Below are positions 9,012 to 15,931 of a stretch of DNA of 64,000 bases, one piece after another. Positions within the stretch are counted from its first letter, which is position 1; each line of letters begins with the position of its first letter. The translations under genes were made by a program, and so were the position numbers. The DNA is taken from the NCBI GenBank assembly GCA_018992685.1, contig JACVGT010000031.1, forward strand, positions 11,631-75,630, written 5' to 3'. The stretch comes from Theionarchaea archaeon. Lineage in GTDB: Archaea > Methanobacteriota_B > Thermococci > Methanofastidiosales > SZ-28-30. The notes under the pieces are model-generated. The model had not been told where the DNA came from. It saw only the letters and a list, made by a program, of their open reading frames with translations, and ran no database searches.

Positions 9012-9380
9012 TCACCTCCTTTCGTGTCTGTGCATTTTGCAGGCAGTCTCTTCTGTTGCTTCCTGGAGGATTCCTTCATTGAATAGATCAATGGCATCAT
9101 GGACTGTGCCTGTAGCCCCCGCAAAGACTCTGATCCCGTAGGACTCGAACATGCGAACTGCTCTGGGCCCCAGTCCGGAGCACAGCATGACGTCCACGTG
9201 ATTTCGAGCCAGTTCTTCGGGAGGCTTTCCAGACCCCCCCATGTGTTCACTGGTATTCTCTAAAACCTGCACGAGTTTTGTGGCTGTGTCATACACGGTG
9301 AAAGTGGGAGCTCTTCCGAAATGTGGGCTCACCTCTTCTGCCAGTCCCTTCTTTCCCATGGTAGGTACTCCAATTCTCAT
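9012..9380 (-). CDS. NifX/NifB-domain protein (dinitrogenase Fe-Mo cofactor family)
   Basis: A 122-residue single-domain protein of the NifX/NafY/ORP superfamily (PF02579). It shows the family pattern: MRIGVPT strand, HFGRAPTFTVYD, ARNHVDVMLCSGLGPRAVRMFESYGIRVF and GTVHDAI. Members bind Fe-Mo cofactor precursors or Mo-Cu clusters; no nitrogenase genes are in this window, so binding of another metal cluster is more likely. ATG 9380 follows GGTGAT-N3. It lies 4 nt downstream of the second, ORP-like copy, which has exactly the same length (122 residues). Confidence 0.87.
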   Translation of the reverse strand: MRIGVPTMGKKGLAEEVSPHFGRAPTFTVYDTATKLVQVLENTSEHMGGSGKPPEELARNHVDVMLCSGLGPRAVRMFESYGIRVFAGATGTVHDAIDLFNEGILQEATEETACKMHRHERR

Positions 9381-9384
9381 GGTA

Positions 9385-9753
9385 TCACCCACTGGACTGC
9401 CCGCTGCCCTTGGGCACATTAGATTCAGACAATTCCGGCAGTTCTGCGTTCTTGAATTGAGTTATGACATCTGAAATGACCCCGCTCCCGTTGTAGATTT
9501 TCATTCCAGCGTATTTCAGAGCACTAAATGCATTGGGGCCAAAGTTGTTCCCGATTACAGCATCCACTTCTTCATTGCTCACAATTTGAGAAGCCTGCAC
9601 ACCTGCACCTTTTCCAGCCCGTTCTCCCAGGTTGGGAACTGTATGAAAGTCCATGGTGTCAGTATCTACAATCAAGAAGTATCTGCATCGTCCAAAACGG
9701 GGATCAACTGCAGCTTCCAGAGTTTGATCAGTAGCGGAAATAGCTATTTTAAT
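9385..9753 (-). CDS. ORP/NifX-domain protein in frame with mrp, apparent ATT start
   Basis: Translation from 9753 gives a full NifX-family domain of 122 residues: IKIAISATDQTLEAAVDPRFGRC at the N-terminus, then VDAVIGNNFGPNAFSALKYAGMKIY. The conserved first strand and PRFGRC are encoded upstream of the first NTG codon (TTG 9675), so the usual start cannot be right. The codon before 9753 is TAG, the stop of mrp, in the same frame. GGTGAT lies exactly three bases before ATT 9753, the same spacing used by most ATG starts here, so initiation at ATT is favoured. Readthrough of TAG would give an Mrp-ORP fusion like the MrpORP protein of Desulfovibrio. Confidence 0.8.
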   Translation of the reverse strand: MKIAISATDQTLEAAVDPRFGRCRYFLIVDTDTMDFHTVPNLGERAGKGAGVQASQIVSNEEVDAVIGNNFGPNAFSALKYAGMKIYNGSGVISDVITQFKNAELPELSESNVPKGSGQSSG

Positions 9754-10584
9754 CTAATCACCTTCTTTTCTGGTGTTTTCTTCCACCTGTTTCTCAATGG
9801 TGCTCACAACATCACCAAAAGCCTGAGACAGAGAGGTGTTACAGAGCACGAAAGGTGTCCCTTCATCACCACTCTCTGCTATCGCGGTGTCAAGAGGTAT
9901 CTTTCCCAGGAAGGAGACATTCATGTCTGATGCAGCTCTTTCTCCTCCTCCTGATCCAAAGACGTCCACATCCTTTCCACAGTGCGGGCATTGGAAGCCG
10001 CTCATGTTTTCAACAATACCCAAGACAGGCATGTTCAGAATTCTGGCAAAGGTAATGGACTTTCTCACAGAGAGCAAAGCCACGTCCTGGGGAGTGGTAA
10101 CGATTATGACTCCATCAACGTCTGGAATCAACTGGGCAATACTCAGGGGCTCGTCCCCTGTTCCCGGGGGGAGGTCAATAATCAAGTAATCCAGTTCTCC
10201 CCACTGCACCTGCCCCAGAAAATCCTTTACTGCTTTCATCTTTGCAGGGCCCCTCCATATGACAGGCGAGTCTGTGCTGGGCAGCAAGAAGGCCATGGAC
10301 ATGACTTTTACCCGCGGAGGAACAAGAATGGGAATGATTCCTTCCTTGGATAGTTCAGGTGCAGCAGCTGTAATGCCCAGCAGTTTGGGGATGGAAGGCC
10401 CGTGAATGTCACAATCCAGCAATCCTACTGCCTTCCCTCTCACAGAAAGACACAATGCCAGATTGGCTGCTACTGTACTCTTCCCGACTCCGCCCTTTCC
10501 ACTCATTACCAGTATGACAAGCTGGACAGCTTTCAAGTTGTCCTCTATCTCTCTGTCAACAGGGAGGATCTTGCCTGTATTCAT
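9754..10584 (-). CDS. mrp: Mrp/NBP35-family Fe-S cluster carrier ATPase
   Basis: A 276-residue ATPase. The deviant Walker A SGKGGVGKST is at residues 28-37, DCDIHGPSIP follows, IIDLPPGTGDE is the Walker B/switch segment, and the CxxC that binds a bridging [4Fe-4S] cluster at the dimer interface is C199-P-H-C202. Known relatives (ApbC, NBP35) carry Fe-S clusters to target proteins. The ATG overlaps the end of the DUF134 gene by 4 nt (ATGA), and the stop codon TAG directly abuts the ORP-like domain in the same frame. This makes DUF134-mrp-ORP-NifX-DUF5320 one tight operon. Confidence 0.93.
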   Translation of the reverse strand: MNTGKILPVDREIEDNLKAVQLVILVMSGKGGVGKSTVAANLALCLSVRGKAVGLLDCDIHGPSIPKLLGITAAAPELSKEGIIPILVPPRVKVMSMAFLLPSTDSPVIWRGPAKMKAVKDFLGQVQWGELDYLIIDLPPGTGDEPLSIAQLIPDVDGVIIVTTPQDVALLSVRKSITFARILNMPVLGIVENMSGFQCPHCGKDVDVFGSGGGERAASDMNVSFLGKIPLDTAIAESGDEGTPFVLCNTSLSQAFGDVVSTIEKQVEENTRKEGD

Positions 10585-11066
10585 GGGGTATCACCTCCCT
10601 GGTGAGGCCCCCTCTGATTTCTGCATTTGGGACCTCCCGGCCCTCGTCTGCATCCTCTGTCTTCTGGAGCTCTGTGAAAATTCTCAGAGCCGCATTCAGG
10701 GCAGGCAGGTGGTCTTCCTGTTCCGTACGGGAGTTCCCATTCTTGACCGCAATCATAACATCTGAATTTTCTTTGTCTCAAAACATAATCACCTCCTCCT
10801 ATGCGGAGGGCTTTACCCAGGACCACGGCTTCTGCGATTTTCTTGTGTGCCTCTTTCAGCATTCTGTGGAGTGTAGGCTGCGAAATGCCCATGACTGCAG
10901 CAGCCTCTGTCTGCTCTTTCCCCTCCAGGTCCACCAGCCGAATGGCTTCCAGCTCATCTACCTGAAGTGCTATCTCTTCCAGAACCGTCAGTCCTACTCC
11001 TCGAGGTTTGAAGTAGGCACAGTGTGGGCCTGATTGGACTCTTCTACATCGCCGTGGTCTTGGCAT
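10581..11066 (-). CDS. DUF134 DNA-binding protein with C-terminal zinc ribbon, operon regulator
   Basis: A 161-residue protein starting MPRPRRCRRV, the DUF134 (COG1342) signature. A sigma-like helix-turn-helix spans about residues 50-75 (EAAAVMGISQPTLHRMLKEA). The C-terminal part has C103-x-x-C106 and C122-x-x-C125, a zinc ribbon, followed by an Arg/Gly-rich tail; many DUF134 proteins lack the ribbon. Being first in the metal-cluster operon, it is likely its regulator. Its own promoter (TATA at 11088-11096) contains a perfect 16-bp palindrome between the TATA box and the start codon, an obvious candidate autoregulatory operator. TATA spacing implies a leaderless mRNA. Confidence 0.9.
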   Translation of the reverse strand: MPRPRRCRRVQSGPHCAYFKPRGVGLTVLEEIALQVDELEAIRLVDLEGKEQTEAAAVMGISQPTLHRMLKEAHKKIAEAVVLGKALRIGGGDYVLRQRKFRCYDCGQEWELPYGTGRPPACPECGSENFHRAPEDRGCRRGPGGPKCRNQRGPHQGGDTP

Positions 11067-11069
11067 GTT

Positions 11070-11085
11070 ATGAATATATATTCAT
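11070..11085. promoter_or_regulatory. Perfect 16-bp palindrome, candidate operator for DUF134
   Basis: ATGAATATATATTCAT reads the same on both strands. It sits 4 nt before the DUF134 ATG (11066) and directly downstream of the TATA box, where a bound repressor would block transcription start. Confidence 0.6.
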
Positions 11086-11087
11086 TA

Positions 11088-11096
11088 CTTATAAAG
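11088..11096 (-). promoter_or_regulatory. TATA box of the DUF134-mrp operon
   Basis: On the minus strand CTTTATAAG is centred 26 nt before the DUF134 start codon, predicting a leaderless transcript. Confidence 0.65.
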
Positions 11097-11249
11097 GTGT
11101 CTGTCATCATCCACTCCATTTCATGAAGAGTCTACTGGAATATCTGGATGTGGCACCTTTACCCCCCTGACACATGGGTTCTCCCCATATTTGGGTAAGA
11201 CTCTGGGACGCTACGCAAACCATTATAAGCAGAGTGACTATTCTACACC

Positions 11250-11693
11250 ATGAATGTCGTGTGGGAACTTATCTTTATCTCAATGCTTCCCTGGATAGAG
11301 CTCAGGGGTGGCATTCCTGTTGGAATCAGCAAGGGTCTTGATCCTCTGGCTGTCTTTGCTGTCTGCACGGTGACAGATATTCTTATCATTCCGCTCATCC
11401 TGGTCTTCTTACGATATGCAGTCCCATTGGTCCTCAGGATAGAAAGGATAAATCGATTGTACCAATGGAACGTGGTGAGAACCTTGAAAAGATATGAGAA
11501 ATACAGGAAATGGGAGGAATTGGGATTGGCTTTATTTGTTGCCATACCGTTACCTTTTACAGGGGTATACTCAGGTACGTTAGTATCGTACATTCTGGAC
11601 TTCAAAAAGAGAGAAGCGGTTCTTTCCATATCGTGTGGCGCAATTTTGGCGGGAATTTTGGTAACCGCTTTGAGTGTTGGCATCCTAGGATAA
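11250..11693 (+). CDS. Small multidrug export-like membrane protein (COG2426)
   Basis: A 147-residue integral membrane protein of the sm_multi_ex family (PF06695). The N-terminal motif LPWIELRGGIPVGI is diagnostic, followed by hydrophobic segments at about 30-60, 90-112 and 123-147, with a basic cytoplasmic loop between. The name reflects an early proposal of drug export; no substrate is established for the family. A TATA box (TTATAAG, about 11223-11229) 26 nt before the ATG suggests a leaderless mRNA. It may be co-transcribed with the following eL13-like gene, 29 nt away. Confidence 0.82.
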   Translation: MNVVWELIFISMLPWIELRGGIPVGISKGLDPLAVFAVCTVTDILIIPLILVFLRYAVPLVLRIERINRLYQWNVVRTLKRYEKYRKWEELGLALFVAIPLPFTGVYSGTLVSYILDFKKREAVLSISCGAILAGILVTALSVGILG

Positions 11694-11722
11694 CTATATA
11701 AACTGGAAAAGGAGGTGGGTTT

Positions 11723-12265
11723 ATGCAAGCCCAAGTACACAAAGAAGATGATTCTAGTTATAGATCGGGAAAAGGATATTCCTTATCCGAAGTTGAAAAG
11801 AGCGGGATACGTGTCTCTCAAGTGAGAAAACTGGGGATATATGTAGACCCTCGCAGGCGGACTCTTCATGAATTCAATGTTCAGCAACTAATAGCATTAG
11901 TAGAAGAAAGGCAGAACCAGCTGAGAGAGGAAGCTGAGAAAGCACGCAGAGAAGAAGTAGAAATGAAAGAAGAAAAGGAATCCAGGAAGAAGGCCAAGAA
12001 AGAAGGAGAGAAAAAGAAGGAGAAAAGGGCAGAGAAGAAGAAGATCGAAAAGAAGGTAGAAGTCAAGAAAGAGAAAGCTCCTGAAGGTCCTCTTGATCTC
12101 ACTGAAATAAAAGGTGTCGGGAAAAAGAGGGCAGAAACATTTCTCAAAGCAGGAATTCAGACTGTAGAAGACCTGATTGCTGCTGACACTGGAGAACTGG
12201 CGGAAAAGACCCAGTTCACAGAGGATTACATCGAAACACTCAAAGAGAGGGCCAAGGAACTATGA
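11723..12265 (+). CDS. Ribosomal protein eL13-like domain fused to a Lys/Glu-rich helix and helix-hairpin-helix domain
   Basis: A 180-residue protein with three parts. Residues about 14-60 (RSGKGYSLSEVEKSGI, QVRKLGIYVDPRRRTLHEFNV) match the eL13 ribosomal protein core. Residues about 65-125 are almost entirely Lys, Glu and Arg, a long charged helix or coiled coil. Residues about 128-180 form a helix-hairpin-helix DNA/RNA-binding unit (IKGVGKKRAETFLKAGIQTVEDLI). The start follows a strong AAAGGAGGTG site. It overlaps the HD gene by 4 nt (ATGA). It could be a ribosomal protein with a nucleic-acid-binding extension or an eL13-derived protein with a repair-like role; I cannot decide. Confidence 0.78.
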   Translation: MQAQVHKEDDSSYRSGKGYSLSEVEKSGIRVSQVRKLGIYVDPRRRTLHEFNVQQLIALVEERQNQLREEAEKARREEVEMKEEKESRKKAKKEGEKKKEKRAEKKKIEKKVEVKKEKAPEGPLDLTEIKGVGKKRAETFLKAGIQTVEDLIAADTGELAEKTQFTEDYIETLKERAKEL

Positions 12266-12765
12266 GCCCAGAGGAAGCTCTCCTCCTCCTCAGAGATGTA
12301 GCGTGCCAGGATAACGTTGTGGAGCACTGTGTGGCTGTGGCTGCAACTGGGGTGGCTCTTGCCGAGAATGTGCAGCGTGACCACCCTGTTGACATCTCTC
12401 TGGTACAGACGGGAGGCCTCATCCACGATATTGGAAGAGCGCTCACCCATGGAATTGATCATGGCGTGGTGGGTGCCCAGCTCCTGAGAGAACGTGGCAT
12501 CAGTGGTCCACTCCAGCTGATCTGTGAGCGTCATGTATGCGCAGGAATTCCCAGTGAGGTGGCTGTGGAAATTGGGCTGCCTCCCAGAGACTTCATTCCT
12601 CGCACTCTGGAGGAAAAGATCGTGTGCCACGCAGATAACCTGACGAACCACACATTCGAAGATCTTCAACAGAGCTGGCGGAATTTCTTCGGAGAGAAAC
12701 ATGGCGAAGTCATAGTACGCTATCTGAACAATCTCCACAGTGAGCTCACCCCGTACCTTGTCTGA
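12262..12765 (+). CDS. HD-domain phosphohydrolase (TIGR00295 type)
   Basis: A 167-residue HD-superfamily protein. Metal ligands are visible: H22, H55-D56 in GGLIHDIGR, H63, H67 in the archaeal HDIG subfamily pattern, and D125 in CHADNLTNH. Members are predicted to cleave nucleotides or cyclic nucleotides; the substrate of this archaeal family is not established. It overlaps the preceding gene by ATGA and therefore belongs to the same operon. The next gene has its own TATA box. Confidence 0.87.
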   Translation: MSPEEALLLLRDVACQDNVVEHCVAVAATGVALAENVQRDHPVDISLVQTGGLIHDIGRALTHGIDHGVVGAQLLRERGISGPLQLICERHVCAGIPSEVAVEIGLPPRDFIPRTLEEKIVCHADNLTNHTFEDLQQSWRNFFGEKHGEVIVRYLNNLHSELTPYLV

Positions 12766-12846
12766 GACCTGAACTCGAATGCCAGGATATGTTGCAGCAC
12801 TGTAGTTTTACAAACCCTTAAATAGATTCTTTCCCTCTTGGGGAGT

Positions 12847-13068
12847 ATGGTCACTGCTTTTGTATTGTGTGGGGTCTCTCCAGGAACAGAACGTGCAGTC
12901 TTACAGAAACTGCAGAGAATCTCTCAAGAGGCCCACATCATCTACGGCCAGTACGACCTGATTGCCAAAATCTCTGTGGATCGATGCGAAGATCTAGAAG
13001 CTTTTATAAGCAAGCTGCGAGACATTAAAGAAATCCAGAATACCCATACCTGGATTACGATGGACTAG
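12847..13068 (+). CDS. Stand-alone Lrp/AsnC ligand-binding (RAM) domain protein
   Basis: A 73-residue protein consisting only of the alpha-beta effector domain of Lrp/AsnC regulators, without the DNA-binding helix-turn-helix. Features are GVSPGTERAVLQKL, YGQYDLIAKISV and the C-terminal THTWITMD edge strand. The start is ATG 12847, with CTTAAATAG (12818-12826) 26 nt upstream as TATA; the in-frame TTG 9 nt earlier is less likely. Stand-alone RAM proteins bind amino acids and can join full-length Lrp oligomers. The TFS-like gene follows 17 nt downstream and is probably in the same transcript. Confidence 0.85.
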   Translation: MVTAFVLCGVSPGTERAVLQKLQRISQEAHIIYGQYDLIAKISVDRCEDLEAFISKLRDIKEIQNTHTWITMD

Positions 13069-13085
13069 ATAGACTAGGTGATATT

Positions 13086-13400
13086 GTGGAGTTTTGTCCT
13101 GAATGCGGCGGCCTTCTCTTGCCCAGAGAGGGGTTGCTTCAATGTCGCTGCGGATACAGCAAAGAGATAGGAAAAGAGGAGAAGGAACGGTATGCTCTCA
13201 ATGAAGAGCCGAAAGAAGCCCGAGAAATACCGGTTATAGAAGAGGAATTTCAGCAGATGCCTATAGCACGGGCGCAGTGCAGAAAGTGCGGCAATACGGA
13301 GGCATACTACTGGATGCTTCAAACAAGATCGGCTGATGAGCCTGCAACCAAGTTTTATCGGTGCACAAAGTGCAAGTACACGTGGAGAGAGTACGACTAG
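13086..13400 (+). CDS. tfs: Transcription factor S (TFS), RNA polymerase cleavage factor
   Basis: A 104-residue archaeal TFIIS homologue. The N-terminal zinc ribbon uses C4, C7, C20 and C22; the C-terminal ribbon uses C65, C68, C93 and C96. The catalytic acidic pair D84-E85 within RSADEPATKFYRCTKC inserts into the RNA polymerase channel and stimulates cleavage of backtracked RNA. GTG start at 13086 follows AGGTGAT-N3, the genome's standard spacing. It is convergent with, and only abuts, the DUF835 gene. Confidence 0.93.
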   Translation: MEFCPECGGLLLPREGLLQCRCGYSKEIGKEEKERYALNEEPKEAREIPVIEEEFQQMPIARAQCRKCGNTEAYYWMLQTRSADEPATKFYRCTKCKYTWREYD

Positions 13401-14003
13401 CTACTCACCAAACAGGCGCAGTATACTCATGGAAAGCCGGTGAACTTCCATTTCTTTCTCCAGGAGGCTCAGCTGTTTCACGGAGAGAGATGAGGGATCA
13501 AGAGGGATGATGAGGGTTGCATTGTTCAAGATGATCAGATCGTTAAGAGCCTGGAGAAATCGCAGTGTTGTCTCAAATCCATTGTGCATGATCAGGTATT
13601 CCAGTCCGTCCAGAAAAACAACAGCACATTCTCTATCCCTGATGAAATCTCTGATGAGATGCGTTAGTTTGGCCAGGCTGTTGGGATCGATACTGTAGGG
13701 ACTTTCTTCTCTGGATAGCCACAGAATGTCTACATCCTCAGGCATCTCGTTCTTCTGCATTTTATCAGGAAATGTGCGCGTGATAACCATCCCGCAGCCT
13801 TTTCTGCCTTCGCTCAGCTTGTGGAACAAGGATAATCCTCTAACGTATCCTTTTTCCTTGACAAGATATGAAATTCCCAGTTCCCATTCGGTGGCTTTAA
13901 GGCTCTTTGAGTACCTGAAGACATTGTAGAGGAGGATTACTACCGTGATCGCTGTCCCTACTGCAAGAATAGCCAAAACTGTAACCGCACCTGTACTTAC
14001 CAT
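13401..14003 (-). CDS. DUF835 protein with N-terminal membrane helix
   Basis: A 200-residue protein. Residues about 6-28 form one transmembrane helix; the remainder is a DUF835 domain (PF05763), an archaeal ATPase-like fold related to the KaiC/RecA group, with GLSLFHKLSEGRKGCGMVITR (loop without a proper Walker A) and VVFLDGLEYLI matching a degenerate Walker B strand. DUF835 domains often act in archaeal signalling or regulation. Membrane anchoring suggests a sensor or scaffold on the cytoplasmic face. It is monocistronic; its stop abuts the TFS stop. Confidence 0.83.
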   Translation of the reverse strand: MVSTGAVTVLAILAVGTAITVVILLYNVFRYSKSLKATEWELGISYLVKEKGYVRGLSLFHKLSEGRKGCGMVITRTFPDKMQKNEMPEDVDILWLSREESPYSIDPNSLAKLTHLIRDFIRDRECAVVFLDGLEYLIMHNGFETTLRFLQALNDLIILNNATLIIPLDPSSLSVKQLSLLEKEMEVHRLSMSILRLFGE

Positions 14004-14189
14004 GGTTCCTACCCTTCATCGGGTTTTACTCTCCCGCTTAAAAAGCTTTTGTAGAGATTGGGTAATCATCTAGATGATTTGTAGATTTTCCAATCGTGAC
14101 ATGCCCTTGGTTAGGGGGGAGCTGCCCAGCGGGACAGACAATGCCAAAATTTATATGGTCTTTCAGGTTAATCCTTGAAAGGTGAGTTC

Positions 14190-15584
14190 ATGTCCCTGAA
14201 ACTATATAACACACTGACTAACCAGAAAGAGGAATTCAACCCCATTGAGAAGAATAAGGTGAGGATGTATGTATGTGGCCCCACGGTGTATGACAAGTGT
14301 CACATAGGTCATGCTAGGTGTTATATTGCGTTTGACGTCATTCGAAGGTACCTGGAGTACTGTGGGCATGATGTCACCTTCGTGGAAAATTTTACAGATG
14401 TTGATGACAAGTTAATTAGGAAATCCAATGAGACAGGGGAAGACCCTTTTGAGATTGCAGAGAGAAATATTGGGGATTACTTTCGGGACATGGATGCCCT
14501 GAATGTGAAGCGGGCAGACATGTACCCCAGGGCAACCCAGCATATACCTGACATGATCGCCTTCATTGAGCGGTTGCTGGAAAAGGGCGATGCGTATGTG
14601 GCTGATGGGGATGTCTACTTTTCTGTGGAGAAGGTGGCAGACTACGGGAGGCTTTCGGGGGTCAATGTCGAACAGATGAAGGCGGGAGCCAGAATTGCCG
14701 TTGATGAGAAAAAGAGGGACCCCTTGGACTTTGCACTGTGGAAAAAGGCCAAGGAAGGCGAACCCAAGTGGGAAAGCCCCTGGGGAGAAGGAAGACCGGG
14801 GTGGCACATTGAGTGTTCTGCCATGTCTCTGAAGCACCTGGGAGAGACACTGGACATTCATGGAGGAGGTCAGGACCTCATTTTTCCCCATCACGAGAAT
14901 GAGATGGCTCAGTCTGAGGCGTGTTCAGGTAAACAGTTCGTGCGTTACTGGCTGCACAACGGATTTGTCACCATTCGAGAAGAGAAAATGTCCAAATCTC
15001 TGGGAAATATTGTTTCTGTGGAGGACCTGCTTCAGGAGTATTCTCCTGAAACGCTGAGATATTTCCTGGTGGCATCTTACTACAGGAAACCCATTGATTT
15101 TGATGAAGATGCTCTTGAAGAAGCGAAGAAGGCAGTTGCAAGGCTGTTGAATACGGTGGACCTGGTGAAGGAAGCTAGGCAGGGGGACTTCACCGGTGAA
15201 TCCTTGTCAACAGACCACTACCGGCAGCAATTCCAGGAAGCAATGAACGATGATTTTAACACACCTGCTGCCCTGGCAGTGCTATTCGAACTGGCGAGAG
15301 ATGTTAACAGGCGGATTGAAGAGAAGAATGTTGACAAAGAGTCACTTGAGAATGTACTGAATACGTTCATGGAACTGGGTGGTGACGTTTTAGGCCTGTT
15401 TTTCGAGGTCAAACATGAGGAATTTTCAGAGGAACTGCTTGAGATACTCATTTCCGTCAGGGAACAGGTTAGAAAAAAGAACCTGTGGGACATTTCGGAT
15501 ACCATAAGGGATCGTCTGAGAGAGATCGGAATTGCCTTGGAAGATACCCCTGAAGGCACCCGGTGGAAATTCGTTCGAGACTAG
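14190..15584 (+). CDS. cysS: Cysteinyl-tRNA synthetase
   Basis: A 464-residue class I aminoacyl-tRNA synthetase that charges tRNA-Cys. The HIGH motif is at residues 38-41 and KMSKS at 266-270. Zinc ligands are C29 in YVCGPTVYD, the Cys in WHIECSAM and the His/His-Glu of FPHHENE. The C-terminal DALR-like domain completes the usual length. Start ATG 14190 follows GGTGAG-N3; an in-frame TTG 15 nt upstream is unneeded. It is followed 84 nt later by the gene for its own substrate, tRNA-Cys(GCA). Presence of CysRS indicates direct charging rather than, or besides, the methanogen SepRS/SepCysS route. Confidence 0.96.
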   Translation: MSLKLYNTLTNQKEEFNPIEKNKVRMYVCGPTVYDKCHIGHARCYIAFDVIRRYLEYCGHDVTFVENFTDVDDKLIRKSNETGEDPFEIAERNIGDYFRDMDALNVKRADMYPRATQHIPDMIAFIERLLEKGDAYVADGDVYFSVEKVADYGRLSGVNVEQMKAGARIAVDEKKRDPLDFALWKKAKEGEPKWESPWGEGRPGWHIECSAMSLKHLGETLDIHGGGQDLIFPHHENEMAQSEACSGKQFVRYWLHNGFVTIREEKMSKSLGNIVSVEDLLQEYSPETLRYFLVASYYRKPIDFDEDALEEAKKAVARLLNTVDLVKEARQGDFTGESLSTDHYRQQFQEAMNDDFNTPAALAVLFELARDVNRRIEEKNVDKESLENVLNTFMELGGDVLGLFFEVKHEEFSEELLEILISVREQVRKKNLWDISDTIRDRLREIGIALEDTPEGTRWKFVRD

Positions 15585-15635
15585 TTGGAAGGGCGTTCTC
15601 TTAAGGAGAGGAGCCACTGAGTGTACCGTGAGAAA

Positions 15636-15646
15636 GGCTTATAACG
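15636..15646 (+). promoter_or_regulatory. TATA box of tRNA-Cys
   Basis: GCTTATAACG lies about 26 nt before the mature 5' end of the tRNA. Confidence 0.5.
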
Positions 15647-15668
15647 CAATTAGTCATAGAAGACAGAG

Positions 15669-15740
15669 GCCGGGGTCGCCTAGAGGCTATGGCCGCGGAC
15701 TGCAGATCCGCTCACGTGAGTTCAAGTCTCACCCCCGGCT
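15669..15740 (+). tRNA. tRNA-Cys (anticodon GCA)
   Basis: A complete cloverleaf of 72 nt: acceptor GCCGGGG/CCCCGGC, D stem GCC/GGC, anticodon stem GCGGA/TCCGC with loop CTGCAGA (anticodon GCA), T stem GTGAG/CTCAC with loop TTCAAGT. The discriminator base is U73, the identity element for CysRS. CCA is not encoded and no intron is present. It lies directly downstream of cysS. Confidence 0.95.
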
Positions 15741-15931
15741 CTCATACGATGGCTTTTAAGCTCTCTTCACTTCTTAAGGATTTTAATGCAGTGGAGCTTT
15801 TGCAGGAAGCTTTGATCGTCTATAGAAAGCTTCACATGCCAGAAAATACTGTAATATATGACGTTATCAATTGGTTCTTGTGGGGACTTAGAGGATGGTG
15901 CGTTGACTACTCTTTGCCCGGACTCCTCATG

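Noticed and set aside
9751-9756. Pyrrolysine insertion at the mrp TAG
   Set aside because: TAG ends many unrelated genes in this window, so genome-wide recoding is unlikely; kept only as a secondary option in the finding.
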